Shown here in pieces: positions 50,989-60,296 of a stretch of DNA of 64,000 bases. The stretch comes from Streptomyces sp. NBC_00539 (GTDB lineage: Bacteria > Actinomycetota > Actinomycetes > Streptomycetales > Streptomycetaceae), in the NCBI RefSeq assembly GCF_036346105.1, contig NZ_CP107811.1, positions 1,922,001 to 1,986,000 of the forward strand. The letters run 5' to 3'. A program made the position numbers and the translations under genes. Positions within the stretch are counted from its first letter, which is position 1, and each line of letters begins with the position of its first letter. Below the pieces are notes generated by a model. The model made no database searches. It was not told the DNA's origin and was given only the letters and a program-made list of their open reading frames with translations.

Positions 50989-51020
50989 AGCTCCGGGACC
51001 TCTGCGCCGGTCCCGGAGCT
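50989..51020. terminator. Hairpin between lexA and the DinG-like helicase gene
   Basis: Perfect 12-bp arms AGCTCCGGGACC and GGTCCCGGAGCT with an 8-nt loop, 18 nt after the lexA stop. Confidence 0.78.
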
Positions 51021-51117
51021 GCTTCGTGCCGTGAGGCCGGGGGCCGCCGGCCGTCGGGCTGCCTATCGTGCCCGTCGAACTGCTTCGGGACCGCCGAACC
51101 CCTTCATGCCCGTCGGA

Positions 51118-53088
51118 CTACTTGCCGTCCGCCTGCGCCGAAGCGTCGATCGCGGCCAGCGAGCGGCGGACCTGGTTGCGGTCCGTGGTGTACCAGAAGT
51201 CCGGCAGGGTGGCGCGCAGGAAGGTTCCGTAGCGAGCCGTGGCCAACCGCGGGTCGAGGACCGCGACGACACCCCGGTCCCCGGTAGCCCGTACGAGCCG
51301 GCCCGCGCCCTGGGCCATCAGCAGGGCGGCATGCGTGGCCGCGACCGCCATGAAGCCGTTGCCCCCGTGCTCCTCGACCGATTTCTGCCGGGCGCTCATC
51401 AGCGGGTCGTCGGGACGGGGGAACGGGATCCGGTCCATGATCACCAGCTGGCAGCTGGGCCCGGGCACGTCCACTCCCTGCCACAGCGACAGCGTGCCGA
51501 ACAGACAGGTCTTCGGATCCGCGGCGAACGCCTTGATCAGCTCACCGAGCGTCTCCTCCCCCTGGAGGAGGATCGGGTTCGACAGCCGTCCGCGCAGCTC
51601 CTCGGCGGCCGCCTTGGCGCCGCGCATGGAGGAGAACAGCCCGAGGGTCCGGCCACCGGCCGCCTCGATCAGCTCCGCCAGCTCGTCCATCATGTCGCCG
51701 CGGGTTCCCTCGCGGCCGGGGGTGGCCAGGTGCTTGGCGACGTAGAGGATGCCCTGCTTGGGGTAGTCGAAGGGTGAGCCGACATCCAGCCCCTTCCAGA
51801 CGGGCACGTCGTCGCCGCCCACGCCTTCCGGCGACAGGCCGAGCGAGCCGGCGACGCCGTTGAAGTCGCCGCCGAGTTTGAGCGTGGCGGAGGTGAGGAC
51901 CACCGACCGCTCTTCGAACAGCTTCTCGCGCAGCAGGCCGGACACCGAGAGGGGAGCGACCCGCAGGGTGGCCCCGAAACGGTCATGGCGTTCGTACCAG
52001 ACGACGTCGTACTCCGAGCCGAGGACGATCCGCTCCGCCACCGCGTGGACGCTTTCCACCGCGGCCAGGGCCTGCTTGCGGACGGCGTCCTCGTCCTGGA
52101 CGGACTTGTCGCGGGTGGAACCGATCGCGGAGATCACGTTGCGCGCGGCGTCGCGCAGGGACATCAGCGCGTACGCGAGGTCTTCGGGAATCTGCTCCAG
52201 CCGGCCGGGCAGGGCCAGCTCCATGACGCGTTCGAAGGACTCCGATGCGGTCTGCAGGGAGTCGGCGGTCTTCTCGTCGACGAGCTTGGCCGCGCGCTTG
52301 ACGGCCCGGTTCACCTGGCCCGGGGTGAGCTCACCGGTGGCGACGCCGGTGACGCGGGAGACGAGTTCATGGGCCTCGTCCACGATCAGCACCTCGTGCG
52401 GGGGCAGCACGGGGGCGCCCTCGATGGCATCGATCGCGAGGAGGGCGTGGTTGGTGACGACGACGTCCGCGAGCTTCGCCCGCTCGCGGGCGGCCTCGGC
52501 GAAGCACTCGGCTCCGTAGGCGCACTTCGTCGCGCCCAGGCACTCACGGGACGAGACGGAGATCTGCGCCCACGCCTTGTCGGACACGCCGGGCGTCAGG
52601 TCGTCGCGGTCGCCGGTCTCGGTTTCGTCCGCCCAGTCCCGCAGGCGCAGCAGGTCCTGGCCCAGCTTGCTGGTGGGAGCGGCCGCTTCGAACTGGTCGA
52701 AGAGGCCCTCCTCCTCGTCCTGCGGCGCACCCTCATGGAGCCGGTGCAGACACAGGTAGTTGGAACGTCCCTTGAGCATGGCGAACTGCGGCCGGCGGCG
52801 GAGCTGGGGATGCAGCGCCTCCACCGTCCGGGGCAGGTCGCGCTCGACGAGCTGCCGCTGGAGGGCCAGCGTCGCCGTGGCGACGACGACGCGCTCGCCG
52901 TGCGCGAGGGCCGGCACCAGGTAGCCGAGGGACTTACCGGTGCCGGTGCCGGCCTGGATCAGCCGGTGGGAGTTCTCGTCGATCGCTTCGGCGACGGCTT
53001 CGGCCATGGCCACCTGGCCGGGCCGCTCCGTGCCGCCGACGGCGGAGACGGCGGCGTGCAGCAGGTCGGGGAGGGAGGGCTTCGTCAT
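51118..53088 (-). CDS. DinG/XPD-type ATP-dependent DNA helicase
   Basis: This 656-residue superfamily 2 helicase has motif I AGTGTGKS, motif II VDEAHEL and motif VI QGAGRLVR. An Fe-S cluster type cysteine set is visible in NYLC plus SSRECLGATKCAYGAECF. It should unwind DNA 5'-3' at damaged or structured forks, as DinG does. The ATG at 53088 (MTKPSLPDLLHAAV) has only a weak ribosome-binding site, so an upstream start is possible. It converges with lexA, and the neighbour context suggests SOS-linked function, although no LexA box is visible at its own promoter. Confidence 0.92.
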   Translation of the reverse strand: MTKPSLPDLLHAAVSAVGGTERPGQVAMAEAVAEAIDENSHRLIQAGTGTGKSLGYLVPALAHGERVVVATATLALQRQLVERDLPRTVEALHPQLRRRPQFAMLKGRSNYLCLHRLHEGAPQDEEEGLFDQFEAAAPTSKLGQDLLRLRDWADETETGDRDDLTPGVSDKAWAQISVSSRECLGATKCAYGAECFAEAARERAKLADVVVTNHALLAIDAIEGAPVLPPHEVLIVDEAHELVSRVTGVATGELTPGQVNRAVKRAAKLVDEKTADSLQTASESFERVMELALPGRLEQIPEDLAYALMSLRDAARNVISAIGSTRDKSVQDEDAVRKQALAAVESVHAVAERIVLGSEYDVVWYERHDRFGATLRVAPLSVSGLLREKLFEERSVVLTSATLKLGGDFNGVAGSLGLSPEGVGGDDVPVWKGLDVGSPFDYPKQGILYVAKHLATPGREGTRGDMMDELAELIEAAGGRTLGLFSSMRGAKAAAEELRGRLSNPILLQGEETLGELIKAFAADPKTCLFGTLSLWQGVDVPGPSCQLVIMDRIPFPRPDDPLMSARQKSVEEHGGNGFMAVAATHAALLMAQGAGRLVRATGDRGVVAVLDPRLATARYGTFLRATLPDFWYTTDRNQVRRSLAAIDASAQADGK

Positions 53089-53152
53089 AGCAATGCCAAC
53101 CCTACGGGGCCGCACTGACAGCAGCCGCATCGCAGACGTCCCCGCCGTCGGT

Positions 53153-55051
53153 TCACGGCCGGTGGAGGGGGTTGGGAACGGTCCCGTGGGTGACCGCGTG
53201 CGGGCGGTCCGGGCGGTCGCGGTAGCCGTCCTCGTGCAGCCGGTTCCGGTTGAGGCACAGCCGGTCGATCCGCTCCGTGAGCAGGTCGAAGAGCTCGTAG
53301 CGGTCCTTGAGCTCGGGGAAACGGGCCTGGTGGCGGAGGATCTCCGCCCGTACGAGGGACCAGAACTCGCTCTCGGGCACTCCCATCCGGTCCTCGCAGA
53401 TCGCGGACAGGTAGCGGAAGACGCCGACGAACAGTCCGGAGTGGATGAACTGCGTCAGGTAGGCGGGCGGCTCCGTCAGCAGCGCGGCACGCACCTGGGC
53501 GGGCATCGCCTCGTGCTCGGGCAGCGGCTCCCGGCTGATGTTGACGTCGTCCACGAAGTCCTTGACCGCGAGCCGGACGGGGACGTCACCCTCGTCGAAG
53601 ATCACGATGGTGTTCTCGCCGTGGGGCGAGAAGACGGTGCCGTACCGGTAGAGGAAGTGGAGCAGCGGGGGCAGCAGGGCGGCGAAGAGCCTCTGGAGCC
53701 AGACGGTGGGGGACAGTCCCGAGCGGGCGACGAGCTCGGCGGTGAAGGAGCGTCCGCGCGGGTCGGTGTGCAGGAGGGAGGCGAGGGTGCGGGCCCGCTC
53801 GCCGGGGGCGAGCCGGCCGGTCAGGGGCTCGCGCCAGATCGCGCCGAGAAGTTCCTTGTACTGGTACGGGACCTCGGGGAGCCGGTCGTAGACGGGATGC
53901 CGGACGGTCACGGAGGCCACCTCGCCGAGGAGGAGGACCCGGCACTCGTCGCGCAGGAACGGGTCCTCGTCGCGCAGGGAGTGGATCCAGGCGGTGACTG
54001 CGGGCGCGGCGAGGGTCAGGTCGCAGGGCAGCCCGCGCCAGACCATGGTGTTCAGGACGGAGAGCGGCAGCTTGACGCTGTGCCGATCGGGACGGGTCAG
54101 GTTGAGGAAGGTACGGATCGACTGCTGGGGCAGTCGTACGTCGGGATCCGCGGGCAGCGGTACCAGCGCGCCCGAGGCGAGGGCGGGCGCGAAGAGCGGG
54201 AGCACTATCTCGTCCCACTGCCAGGGGTGCACCGGGAGGTAGAGGTAACCGCGGGGGTCGAGGCCGCGGTCGCGCAGCGTCCGGTCGAAGGCGGCGCGGG
54301 TGACGGCGTCGAGCTCCGCGGAGTACAGGCGCGCGGGGTCCTCCATCGCGCCGGTTCCCCGGTACTCGGCCAGGGAGGTGTGGGCGGCGAGCCAGGGCAG
54401 CCGTTGGCGGGTGCGGGATTCGGGGGCCCAGGCGGCGGTGTCGGCCGCGGACATCCCGACGCGGCCCTTGTTGAGCACGAGCCAGGGGTGGCCGGTCTGG
54501 TGCCCTTCGAGCGCGGCGTAGTCGAGGTCTGCGAGGACGTCGGCGGTGAGGGCGTGGTGGTCGAGGCGGGCGTCGGCGGAGAGGGTGGCGCTGAGCTCGC
54601 GGACGAGGTGGCCGAGGGTGCCGCCGTCGAGACCGAGGAGGGTACGGGCGCGGACCAGGAACTCGAACGGGTCCCCGAAGGGGGTCGGGGGCTGGGGGGT
54701 CGGGGGCTCTAACGAAGGGGGCTGTGGGGAAAGCGGCGGTGGGGTGAGGGTGATGGTGCCGGCGTTGACGTCCCAGCTGCCGTAGGAGCGGCGGCGGGCG
54801 CGGAAGCCGAGGGTGCTGCCGTCGTCCAGGGCGAGGCTCCAGGCGTCGCCTGCTGCGGCGGGGGCCGGAACGGGACTGATGATCTCCTCGTACGCGAATT
54901 CCCCGAGCATCTTGGCGAGCAGCCGGCGGGTGGCGGTTTCCCAGGTCACGCCGTTGATCTCGGGTGGTGTGCTCGGGTGCTGGGGCGACGGTGCCACCGC
55001 CTCCGGGAAGTGGGGGCCGGTGGAACCTGACGCGGCGGAGAAATTCGACAC
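53153..55051 (-). CDS. IucA/IucC-family NRPS-independent siderophore synthetase (second)
   Basis: This 632-residue protein has the NIS synthetase pattern: LEGHQTGHPWLVLNKGRVG, LYLPVHPWQW, VKLPLSVLNTMVWRGLP, the ATP-grip region SPHGENTIVIF and VKDFVDDVNI. NIS synthetases use ATP to join citrate or succinate units to amines or hydroxylamines. The GTG at 55051 is chosen because GAGGAG sits 5 nt before it and longer readings reach into noncoding sequence. The first 40 residues are Pro/Ser-rich. It is the last gene of a four-gene operon (aminotransferase, synthetase, acetyltransferase, this gene). Confidence 0.9.
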   Translation of the reverse strand: MSNFSAASGSTGPHFPEAVAPSPQHPSTPPEINGVTWETATRRLLAKMLGEFAYEEIISPVPAPAAAGDAWSLALDDGSTLGFRARRRSYGSWDVNAGTITLTPPPLSPQPPSLEPPTPQPPTPFGDPFEFLVRARTLLGLDGGTLGHLVRELSATLSADARLDHHALTADVLADLDYAALEGHQTGHPWLVLNKGRVGMSAADTAAWAPESRTRQRLPWLAAHTSLAEYRGTGAMEDPARLYSAELDAVTRAAFDRTLRDRGLDPRGYLYLPVHPWQWDEIVLPLFAPALASGALVPLPADPDVRLPQQSIRTFLNLTRPDRHSVKLPLSVLNTMVWRGLPCDLTLAAPAVTAWIHSLRDEDPFLRDECRVLLLGEVASVTVRHPVYDRLPEVPYQYKELLGAIWREPLTGRLAPGERARTLASLLHTDPRGRSFTAELVARSGLSPTVWLQRLFAALLPPLLHFLYRYGTVFSPHGENTIVIFDEGDVPVRLAVKDFVDDVNISREPLPEHEAMPAQVRAALLTEPPAYLTQFIHSGLFVGVFRYLSAICEDRMGVPESEFWSLVRAEILRHQARFPELKDRYELFDLLTERIDRLCLNRNRLHEDGYRDRPDRPHAVTHGTVPNPLHRP

Positions 55052-55110
55052 GGGACTCCTCGGGTATCGGGAACTTCGGTCCACGGCGCGGAGTTTTCAA
55101 TTGCAGACGC

Positions 55111-55148
55111 GTTGAGTGCGAGGTGTTGAGTGCACACGCGTTGAATGC
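55111..55148. repeat. Three spaced copies of GTTGAGTGC
   Basis: GTTGAGTGC occurs at 55111 and 55125, and the variant GTTGAATGC at 55140, a 14-15-bp period. They lie in the leader of the second NIS synthetase gene, 60 bp upstream of its start. Confidence 0.75.
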
Positions 55149-55191
55149 AGAAGCGTCGAGCGATGACGGTGCGAGGACTGCGGGGCGGCAT

Positions 55192-55881
55192 TCAGAGGAG
55201 ATTGCGCAGCGCCCGTTCCCGGATCATCAGCGCGGCACGCTTCTCGGGGAGGTCGATTTCCGCGGAACAGCGGAAACCGGAATTCAGGAAGGCTGATACG
55301 GAGGGGGTGTTACGGATGTCCGGTTCGGCGATCACGCGAGCACAGCGTGGCCGGTTGTCGAACACCAGGTCTGCGACCGCGCGGAGCAGGGTGGTGCCCA
55401 GACCCCGGCCGCGGTTCGTGCCGTCACCGATCAGCAGGTGGATACCCGTGTCGTGGGGGCGCGCCGGGTAGTGCCGGGCGAGCGGGTCGAGGTCGGCCCG
55501 GTAGAGCTCCCAGTAGCTCATCGGTGTGCCGTCGAGCAGACCCAGGCAGGGGATGCTGCGGCCGTCGCTGTCCAGCTGTGCCCTTAGGTGGGCGGCCGTG
55601 ACGGTTGCGGGGCCGGCGAGTTCCCAATAGGTGGCCACGTCGGGGTCGTTCATCCAGCGGGTGAGGAGTTCCAGGTCGTGGCGCGGTCGTACGGGTTCCA
55701 GGCGGAACGCCCCGACCGGGGTGGCGACGGCGCTCCATGCGGCCGGTGAGTCGAGCAGGTCTGCCTCGGCGAGCAACGGCAACCGTTGGGCGTTGAGCCG
55801 TGGTGAGGCGGGTTCCCCGATGACCGAGGCGGTGGCGGCGGCCGTGCGGGTGGGACCGATGGGGGTGCGGGTGGAAGGCAT
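55192..55881 (-). CDS. GNAT acetyltransferase of siderophore biosynthesis (IucB-like)
   Basis: This 229-residue protein has a disordered first 50 residues and then an IucB/RhbD-like acyltransferase domain: the substrate loop ELLTRWMNDPDVATYWELAG, SYWELYRA, and the CoA loop RGRGLGTTLLRAV. IucB-type enzymes acetylate a hydroxylamine or amine of the siderophore precursor before NIS assembly. The ATG at 55881 follows GGAGAAGAG. It lies between the two NIS synthetases on the same strand. Confidence 0.9.
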   Translation of the reverse strand: MPSTRTPIGPTRTAAATASVIGEPASPRLNAQRLPLLAEADLLDSPAAWSAVATPVGAFRLEPVRPRHDLELLTRWMNDPDVATYWELAGPATVTAAHLRAQLDSDGRSIPCLGLLDGTPMSYWELYRADLDPLARHYPARPHDTGIHLLIGDGTNRGRGLGTTLLRAVADLVFDNRPRCARVIAEPDIRNTPSVSAFLNSGFRCSAEIDLPEKRAALMIRERALRNLL

Positions 55882-55906
55882 CGGCTCTTCTCCGGGTCGA
55901 TGGGGC

Positions 55907-56004
55907 GCGTCGGTCGGTCAGTCGGTCGGTCGTCGAGTCGCTGGGTCGTCGTGCGGTCAGCCGCTGCGCCGTCGAGTCGTCGGGTCGTTGGGTCGTTCGC
56001 TCGT
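55907..56004. repeat. GTCG-rich simple repeat region
   Basis: About 100 bp between the first NIS synthetase and the acetyltransferase is built from GTCGGTCG, GGTCGTCG, GAGTCG and GGGTCGTT units. It contains no gene and separates two cotranscribed genes. Confidence 0.8.
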
Positions 56005-58857
56005 TCAGTCGTGAAGGGGGTTGGTGATGGTGACGTAGACGGACTGGGTGTCGACCGGGCCGACGAGTTCGTCCAGGCCGCCCAGGCGGGTGAGCAGATT
56101 CGCCTTGCAGCGGAGGGTGGGCGAATCGAGCAGCAGCGCGGGGAGCGGACCGAGGCGGGAGGCTTTGCCCAGGAACCGGCGGAAGGCGGCGAGCAGGACG
56201 CGTTCATCCGCGAGGTGCTGCGATCCGAAGGCTCCGATCAGCCCGAAGACGTTGTTGATGCCGAGGTAGTAGGCGAAGCGTTCGTCGGTGACGGCGTCGG
56301 CGACGAAGGTGTCGCTGGTGGTGCCGATGCCGGGCAGCCTGGCTTCGAGTTCCGCGCGGTGGGAGTCGCGGAAGTAGTAGCCCTGGTTGTCGCGGTAGCG
56401 GCCACCGATGGGCCAGCCGGCCGGGTCGAGGAGCACCAGGGTGTTCTGCTGGTGGGCTTCGAGGGCGATGCCTGCGAGCGCGTCGAAGGCGAGGACCGGG
56501 AGGACGACGTGGTCGAGGTAGCGCAGGAACCACTCGGCGGCTACCGCCGGGGTGGGCCGGCCGGTGGACGCGGCGAGCCGGGAGACCGTCTCGGCGAGCC
56601 GTGAGCGCATCGTGGTCCGGCCGGGCCAGGGGCGGGGAGCGGTGAGTGCGGCGATGCAGACGGCGTCGTCACCGGAGCGGAAGGGGTTGTGGCGTAGCAA
56701 GGCGTCGAGTCCTTGGACGGGTGTGCCGTCGGGGGTGTCGACGGCGACCCAGGCGGGGTCGCGGACGATGTCGAAGCCGGGGTGGGCCGCCTGCCACTGA
56801 TCGGCGAGGCCGGTGCGCAGCAGCCGGTGCACCTCGACTCCGCGGTGGAGTTCCTTGCGGAGGTTCTCGCGGCGGGAGTTGGTGATGCGAAGGCCTAGGG
56901 ACAGCTTGAGCATCGCGGGGGCGCCGGGGCGGTGGACGGTCCGGACGGAGGAGGTGGGGTACCACGGGTCGCCGTACGGGCCCAGGTCGGTCAGGAGTCC
57001 CGCGTCGCGGAGGGCGGCGACGGCGGGGCGGGCCAGCAGGTCGCGGGCCTGCCAGGGGTGGAGGGGCAAGGGGGTGGTTCCGGCAGGCGTCGCCAGCCCG
57101 GGGGCGAGTCGGGAGAGGAGCTGGGCGGCGGGGACGAGCCGGCCGCGTTCGGTCCAGGCGGAGTCGGTGGCGAGCACGGAGGGGTCGATGGCGAACCAGT
57201 GGAGGGGGAAGGAGCCGTGGAGTTCGGGTGAGTAGTGGCGTACATCGGCTTCGGAGAGTCCCTCCCGGCTCTTGGGGTCGGGCTGGAGGGGGTGACCGAG
57301 GAGGAGGGACTGTTCGGCGGTGAGGAAGCGGTCCGCGGCGATGGGGGCCGGTGGGGTGGGTCGTTGACGCCGGTCGGCGATGAACTCGGCGGTGCGGCGC
57401 ACCGAGTCGGCTACCCGTCCGACGAGGTCGGCGGCGCGGCCGGTGCCCTCGCGGGCGATCAGGGCGGCAAGGGTGACTGCGTCCAGGGCGGGGGCGTCGG
57501 CGGGGGCGCCTTCGAGCCGGGCGGGGGCGAAGCGGTGCCAGCCCGACGGGGACCAGTGCCGGACGGCGACGAGCAGCGCCACGCCGGATGCGGGGAGGGG
57601 GATGCGCAGCAGGGTGCCGACGGGCCCGTCGGGGCGGCCGATGCCGCTTTCGCGGACCCAGCACCGCAGCAGGTTCTCCACCGTCGCGGCCTCGGCGGCG
57701 ATCCCGGGGTCGGGGTGGTCCAGCAGATCGGGCAGCGCCGTCGGATCGGGGCCGAGGAGCCCGGCCCCCGCCGGCCGGGGCCGCATGGTCGGCCGCTTCT
57801 GCCTCGGCACGCCGACCGCCGCGGGGGCAGCGGGCCGGCCCCGCTCACCCGGCAGCGCCTCGTGGGCGCCCGTGGTGGGCCCGGCCTCAGACGTGCCGCC
57901 TGCGTGGACGTGCCCGGCTTCGGGTCCCGGGGGCGGGGTGGCACCGCCGGGGCTGGGGTGGTGCGCCGCGGCTCCGCCGGAGGGCGGTGCGCCCACCGGG
58001 TCGTGCCCGAGGCTTTCCACACCCGCCTGGGCGGTCCCGAAGGCCGGGGCCGGGTCGACCGCCTCGGCCCCGGGTGCCGGGTCACCGCCCAGACTCCGGC
58101 TCGGGGCAGCGCCCTGCACCGCGGCCGGGCCGGACGGTGGCGCCGCGTGGGCGCCGACGGCTCCCTCGGCGCCGGGTGCCGGGGACGGGCCGACGGCCTG
58201 CCCCGGGCCGGGGTGGTGGGGCTCGGCCCTGCCGCCGGGGGGCGGGGTCCCGACCGGGTCGTTTCCGGGGGCTGGCAGGCCCGCCTGGGCGGTGCCAGTG
58301 CCGAGGGCCGGGTCCGCCGGCCCGGTCCCGAAGTCCGGGCCACCGCCCGGCCCCGGTCCCGCACCCTGACCCGGAGCAACGTCCCGGCCGGGGCCAACGC
58401 CGAGTCCTCGGGCGGTACCGGGGGACGCGGCGGACGCGGCCCCGGGGGGTGGGGCCCCGCCCGAGATTGGCTCGCCGCACGGGGCGTCGGCCTGACCTGA
58501 TGCAGCGTCCCGGCCGCGGCCAATGCTGAGCCCTCGGGCGGTGCCGGGGCCCGCAACGAACACGGCCCCGGGGGCTGGGTCACCGCCCAGGGGCGGGCTG
58601 CCGCACGGCATGCCGACCTGACCCGGAGCAACGTCCTGGCCAGGGGCAACGCCGAGCCCTCGGGCGGTAGCGGCCAACGCGGCAGGCCCGGCCCCCGGGG
58701 TCGGGGCCCCGCCCGGGGAGGGACTGCCGCACGGGGTGCCGGCGTGGCCTGGGGCAGCGTCCTGGTTTCGGGGAGTGCCCGGGGTGTGGGCGGGGTCCGG
58801 GGTGGGTGCCGGGGGTGTGGTCGCGGTGGGGGTGGGGTCTGGGGGTGGCGTGGGCAT
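56005..58857 (-). CDS. IucA/IucC-family NIS synthetase (first), with repeat-rich N-terminal extension
   Basis: The last 593 residues of this 950-residue protein are a normal NIS synthetase: GHPLQPDPKSREGLSE, LPLHPWQARDLL, KLSLGLRITNSRRENL, EAHQQNTLVLL and YRDNQGYYFRDSHR. The preceding 357 residues are a Pro/Gly/Ala-rich extension with degenerate repeats, including TARGLGVxPGxDxAxGQ followed by PCGxPxxGG about every 37 residues. The ATG at 58857 has AAGGA 7 nt upstream and is 20 nt after the aminotransferase stop, so the extension is probably translated. If not, the ATG at 57786 gives a normal 593-residue enzyme. Codon use in the extension is looser (CGA, GTT, CCA appear) than in the core. Confidence 0.85.
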   Translation of the reverse strand: MPTPPPDPTPTATTPPAPTPDPAHTPGTPRNQDAAPGHAGTPCGSPSPGGAPTPGAGPAALAATARGLGVAPGQDVAPGQVGMPCGSPPLGGDPAPGAVFVAGPGTARGLSIGRGRDAASGQADAPCGEPISGGAPPPGAASAASPGTARGLGVGPGRDVAPGQGAGPGPGGGPDFGTGPADPALGTGTAQAGLPAPGNDPVGTPPPGGRAEPHHPGPGQAVGPSPAPGAEGAVGAHAAPPSGPAAVQGAAPSRSLGGDPAPGAEAVDPAPAFGTAQAGVESLGHDPVGAPPSGGAAAHHPSPGGATPPPGPEAGHVHAGGTSEAGPTTGAHEALPGERGRPAAPAAVGVPRQKRPTMRPRPAGAGLLGPDPTALPDLLDHPDPGIAAEAATVENLLRCWVRESGIGRPDGPVGTLLRIPLPASGVALLVAVRHWSPSGWHRFAPARLEGAPADAPALDAVTLAALIAREGTGRAADLVGRVADSVRRTAEFIADRRQRPTPPAPIAADRFLTAEQSLLLGHPLQPDPKSREGLSEADVRHYSPELHGSFPLHWFAIDPSVLATDSAWTERGRLVPAAQLLSRLAPGLATPAGTTPLPLHPWQARDLLARPAVAALRDAGLLTDLGPYGDPWYPTSSVRTVHRPGAPAMLKLSLGLRITNSRRENLRKELHRGVEVHRLLRTGLADQWQAAHPGFDIVRDPAWVAVDTPDGTPVQGLDALLRHNPFRSGDDAVCIAALTAPRPWPGRTTMRSRLAETVSRLAASTGRPTPAVAAEWFLRYLDHVVLPVLAFDALAGIALEAHQQNTLVLLDPAGWPIGGRYRDNQGYYFRDSHRAELEARLPGIGTTSDTFVADAVTDERFAYYLGINNVFGLIGAFGSQHLADERVLLAAFRRFLGKASRLGPLPALLLDSPTLRCKANLLTRLGGLDELVGPVDTQSVYVTITNPLHD
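57787..58857 (-). repeat. Degenerate repeat array inside the NIS synthetase gene
   Basis: This region encodes several 37-residue-like units (motifs ARGLG, PGQDVAPGQ, PCGSPxxGG) followed by two copies of a second unit (GTAQAG, DPVGxPPxGG, HHPxPG). At DNA level the units share GC-rich blocks with many substitutions, so they are old. It remains one open frame for 357 codons. Confidence 0.8.
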
Positions 58858-58877
58858 GGGGGGTCCTTGGGGTTCGG

Positions 58878-60296
58878 TCAGTGGGGCCGGCGGGCGGCGG
58901 GGACGGCGTCGGTCAGCCGGTCGAGGACGGCTCCGGCCTGCTCGTCGGTCAGCGTCAGCGGCGGCAGGAGGCGCACGACGCTGGAGTGACGGCCGCCGAG
59001 TTCGACGATCAGGCCCCGGTCCAGGCACTCCTGGCGGACGGCGGCCGCCAGCTCGGGGGCGGCGGCTCCGGTGTCGGGGTCGACGACTTCGACGCCGATC
59101 ATCAGACCGCGGCCCCGCACGTCCCCGATGCAGGGGTGGTCGGCGGCGAATCCCCGCAACGCCGTCAGCATCCGCTCCCCCAGCACGGCGGCCCGCTCCG
59201 CAAGACGGTTCTGCCGGACGTAGGCCAAGGTGGCGGTTCCCGCCGCCATGGCCAGCTGGTTGCCGCGGAAGGTACCGGCGTGGGCACCGGGCGCCCAGAC
59301 GTCCAGCTCCGCCCGGTACACGATCACGGCCAGCGGCAGGCTGCCCCCGATCGCCTTGGACAGGACCATCACGTCGGGCACGACCCCGGCGTGGTCGACT
59401 CCCCAGAAGGCGCCGGTGCGCCCCACACCCGTCTGCACCTCGTCCGCGATCAGCGGGATGCCCCGTTCGGCGGTGATCTCCCGCATCCGGCGCAGCCACG
59501 CGTCCGGCGCCGGGTGGACTCCGCCCTCACCCTGGACCGGCTCCACGATCATCCCGGCCGGCGCCGGCACCCCGCTCTTGGGGTCGTCCAGCAGGCTCTC
59601 GGTCCACCGCGCCGCCAGCCGCTCCCCGTCGGCACCGGCGACCCCGAACGGAGGGCGGTGGTCCTGGGGGAACGGCAGCCGGGTGACCCGTACGGCTTCG
59701 GCGCCGCCCGAGGCCTCCAGCGCCCCGGCCGTCATGCCGTGGTACGCCCCGGTGAAGGCCAGCAGCCCCGAGCGCCCGGTGGCGGTACGGACCAGCTTGA
59801 GCGCGGCTTCGACCGCGTCCGTCCCGGCGGGCCCGCAGAACTGGACCCGGGCGTCCGCCGCCAGCGCGGGCGGCAGGTTCGCGAACAGCTCGGTGGTGAA
59901 CGCGTCCTTGACCGGGGTCGCCAGGTCCAGCACGTGCAGCGGAGCACCCGAGTCGAGCACCCCCCGGACGGCTTCGAGCACCACGGGGTGGTTGTGTCCC
60001 AGCGCGAGCGTGCCCGCGCCGGAGAGGCAGTCGAGGTAGCGCCGCCCGTCGGCGCCCTCGATCGTCAGCCCCCGGGCCCGTACCGGGACGATGGGCAGGG
60101 AGCGCGCGTACGTCCGTGCGGCGGATTCCCGTAACGCCTGCCTGCGCAGGATGCCCTCGGCCGCGACCGGCGCCCTGTTGCCCTGCTGCGGCACCTGTTC
60201 CGCCGCCGCAGGGCCGGCCGGCCCTTGGGCCACCGCCGTGTTCTGCGCCTCGCCCTCGGCTGCGGCCGGCTCGGTCAAAGGCTCGCTCCACGCCAC
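58878..60296 (-). CDS. Diaminobutyrate-type aminotransferase of the siderophore operon
   Basis: This 472-residue class III PLP aminotransferase resembles 2,4-diaminobutyrate:2-oxoglutarate aminotransferase. Blocks include [18 protein letters not shown], the PLP lysine region [17 protein letters not shown] (Lys in LSKAI), [14 protein letters not shown] and [13 protein letters not shown]. It would make L-2,4-diaminobutyrate from aspartate semialdehyde, the precursor of rhizobactin- or schizokinen-type chains. The GTG at 60296 is used because GGGAGG precedes it; the start is uncertain because other in-frame starts to 60578 exist. No decarboxylase or monooxygenase gene is in the visible operon, so chain length and hydroxylation of the product are unknown. 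Confidence 0.86.
   Translation of the reverse strand: MAWSEPLTEPAAAEGEAQNTAVAQGPAGPAAAEQVPQQGNRAPVAAEGILRRQALRESAARTYARSLPIVPVRARGLTIEGADGRRYLDCLSGAGTLALGHNHPVVLEAVRGVLDSGAPLHVLDLATPVKDAFTTELFANLPPALAADARVQFCGPAGTDAVEAALKLVRTATGRSGLLAFTGAYHGMTAGALEASGGAEAVRVTRLPFPQDHRPPFGVAGADGERLAARWTESLLDDPKSGVPAPAGMIVEPVQGEGGVHPAPDAWLRRMREITAERGIPLIADEVQTGVGRTGAFWGVDHAGVVPDVMVLSKAIGGSLPLAVIVYRAELDVWAPGAHAGTFRGNQLAMAAGTATLAYVRQNRLAERAAVLGERMLTALRGFAADHPCIGDVRGRGLMIGVEVVDPDTGAAAPELAAAVRQECLDRGLIVELGGRHSSVVRLLPPLTLTDEQAGAVLDRLTDAVPAARRPH

Noticed and set aside
56005-58857. Treating the 1.07-kb repeat region of the NIS gene as an intergenic repeat or a transposon remnant
   Set aside because: It is open in frame with the enzyme, has a ribosome-binding site before its ATG and lies 20 nt after the upstream stop. 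I kept it as coding but flagged the doubt.
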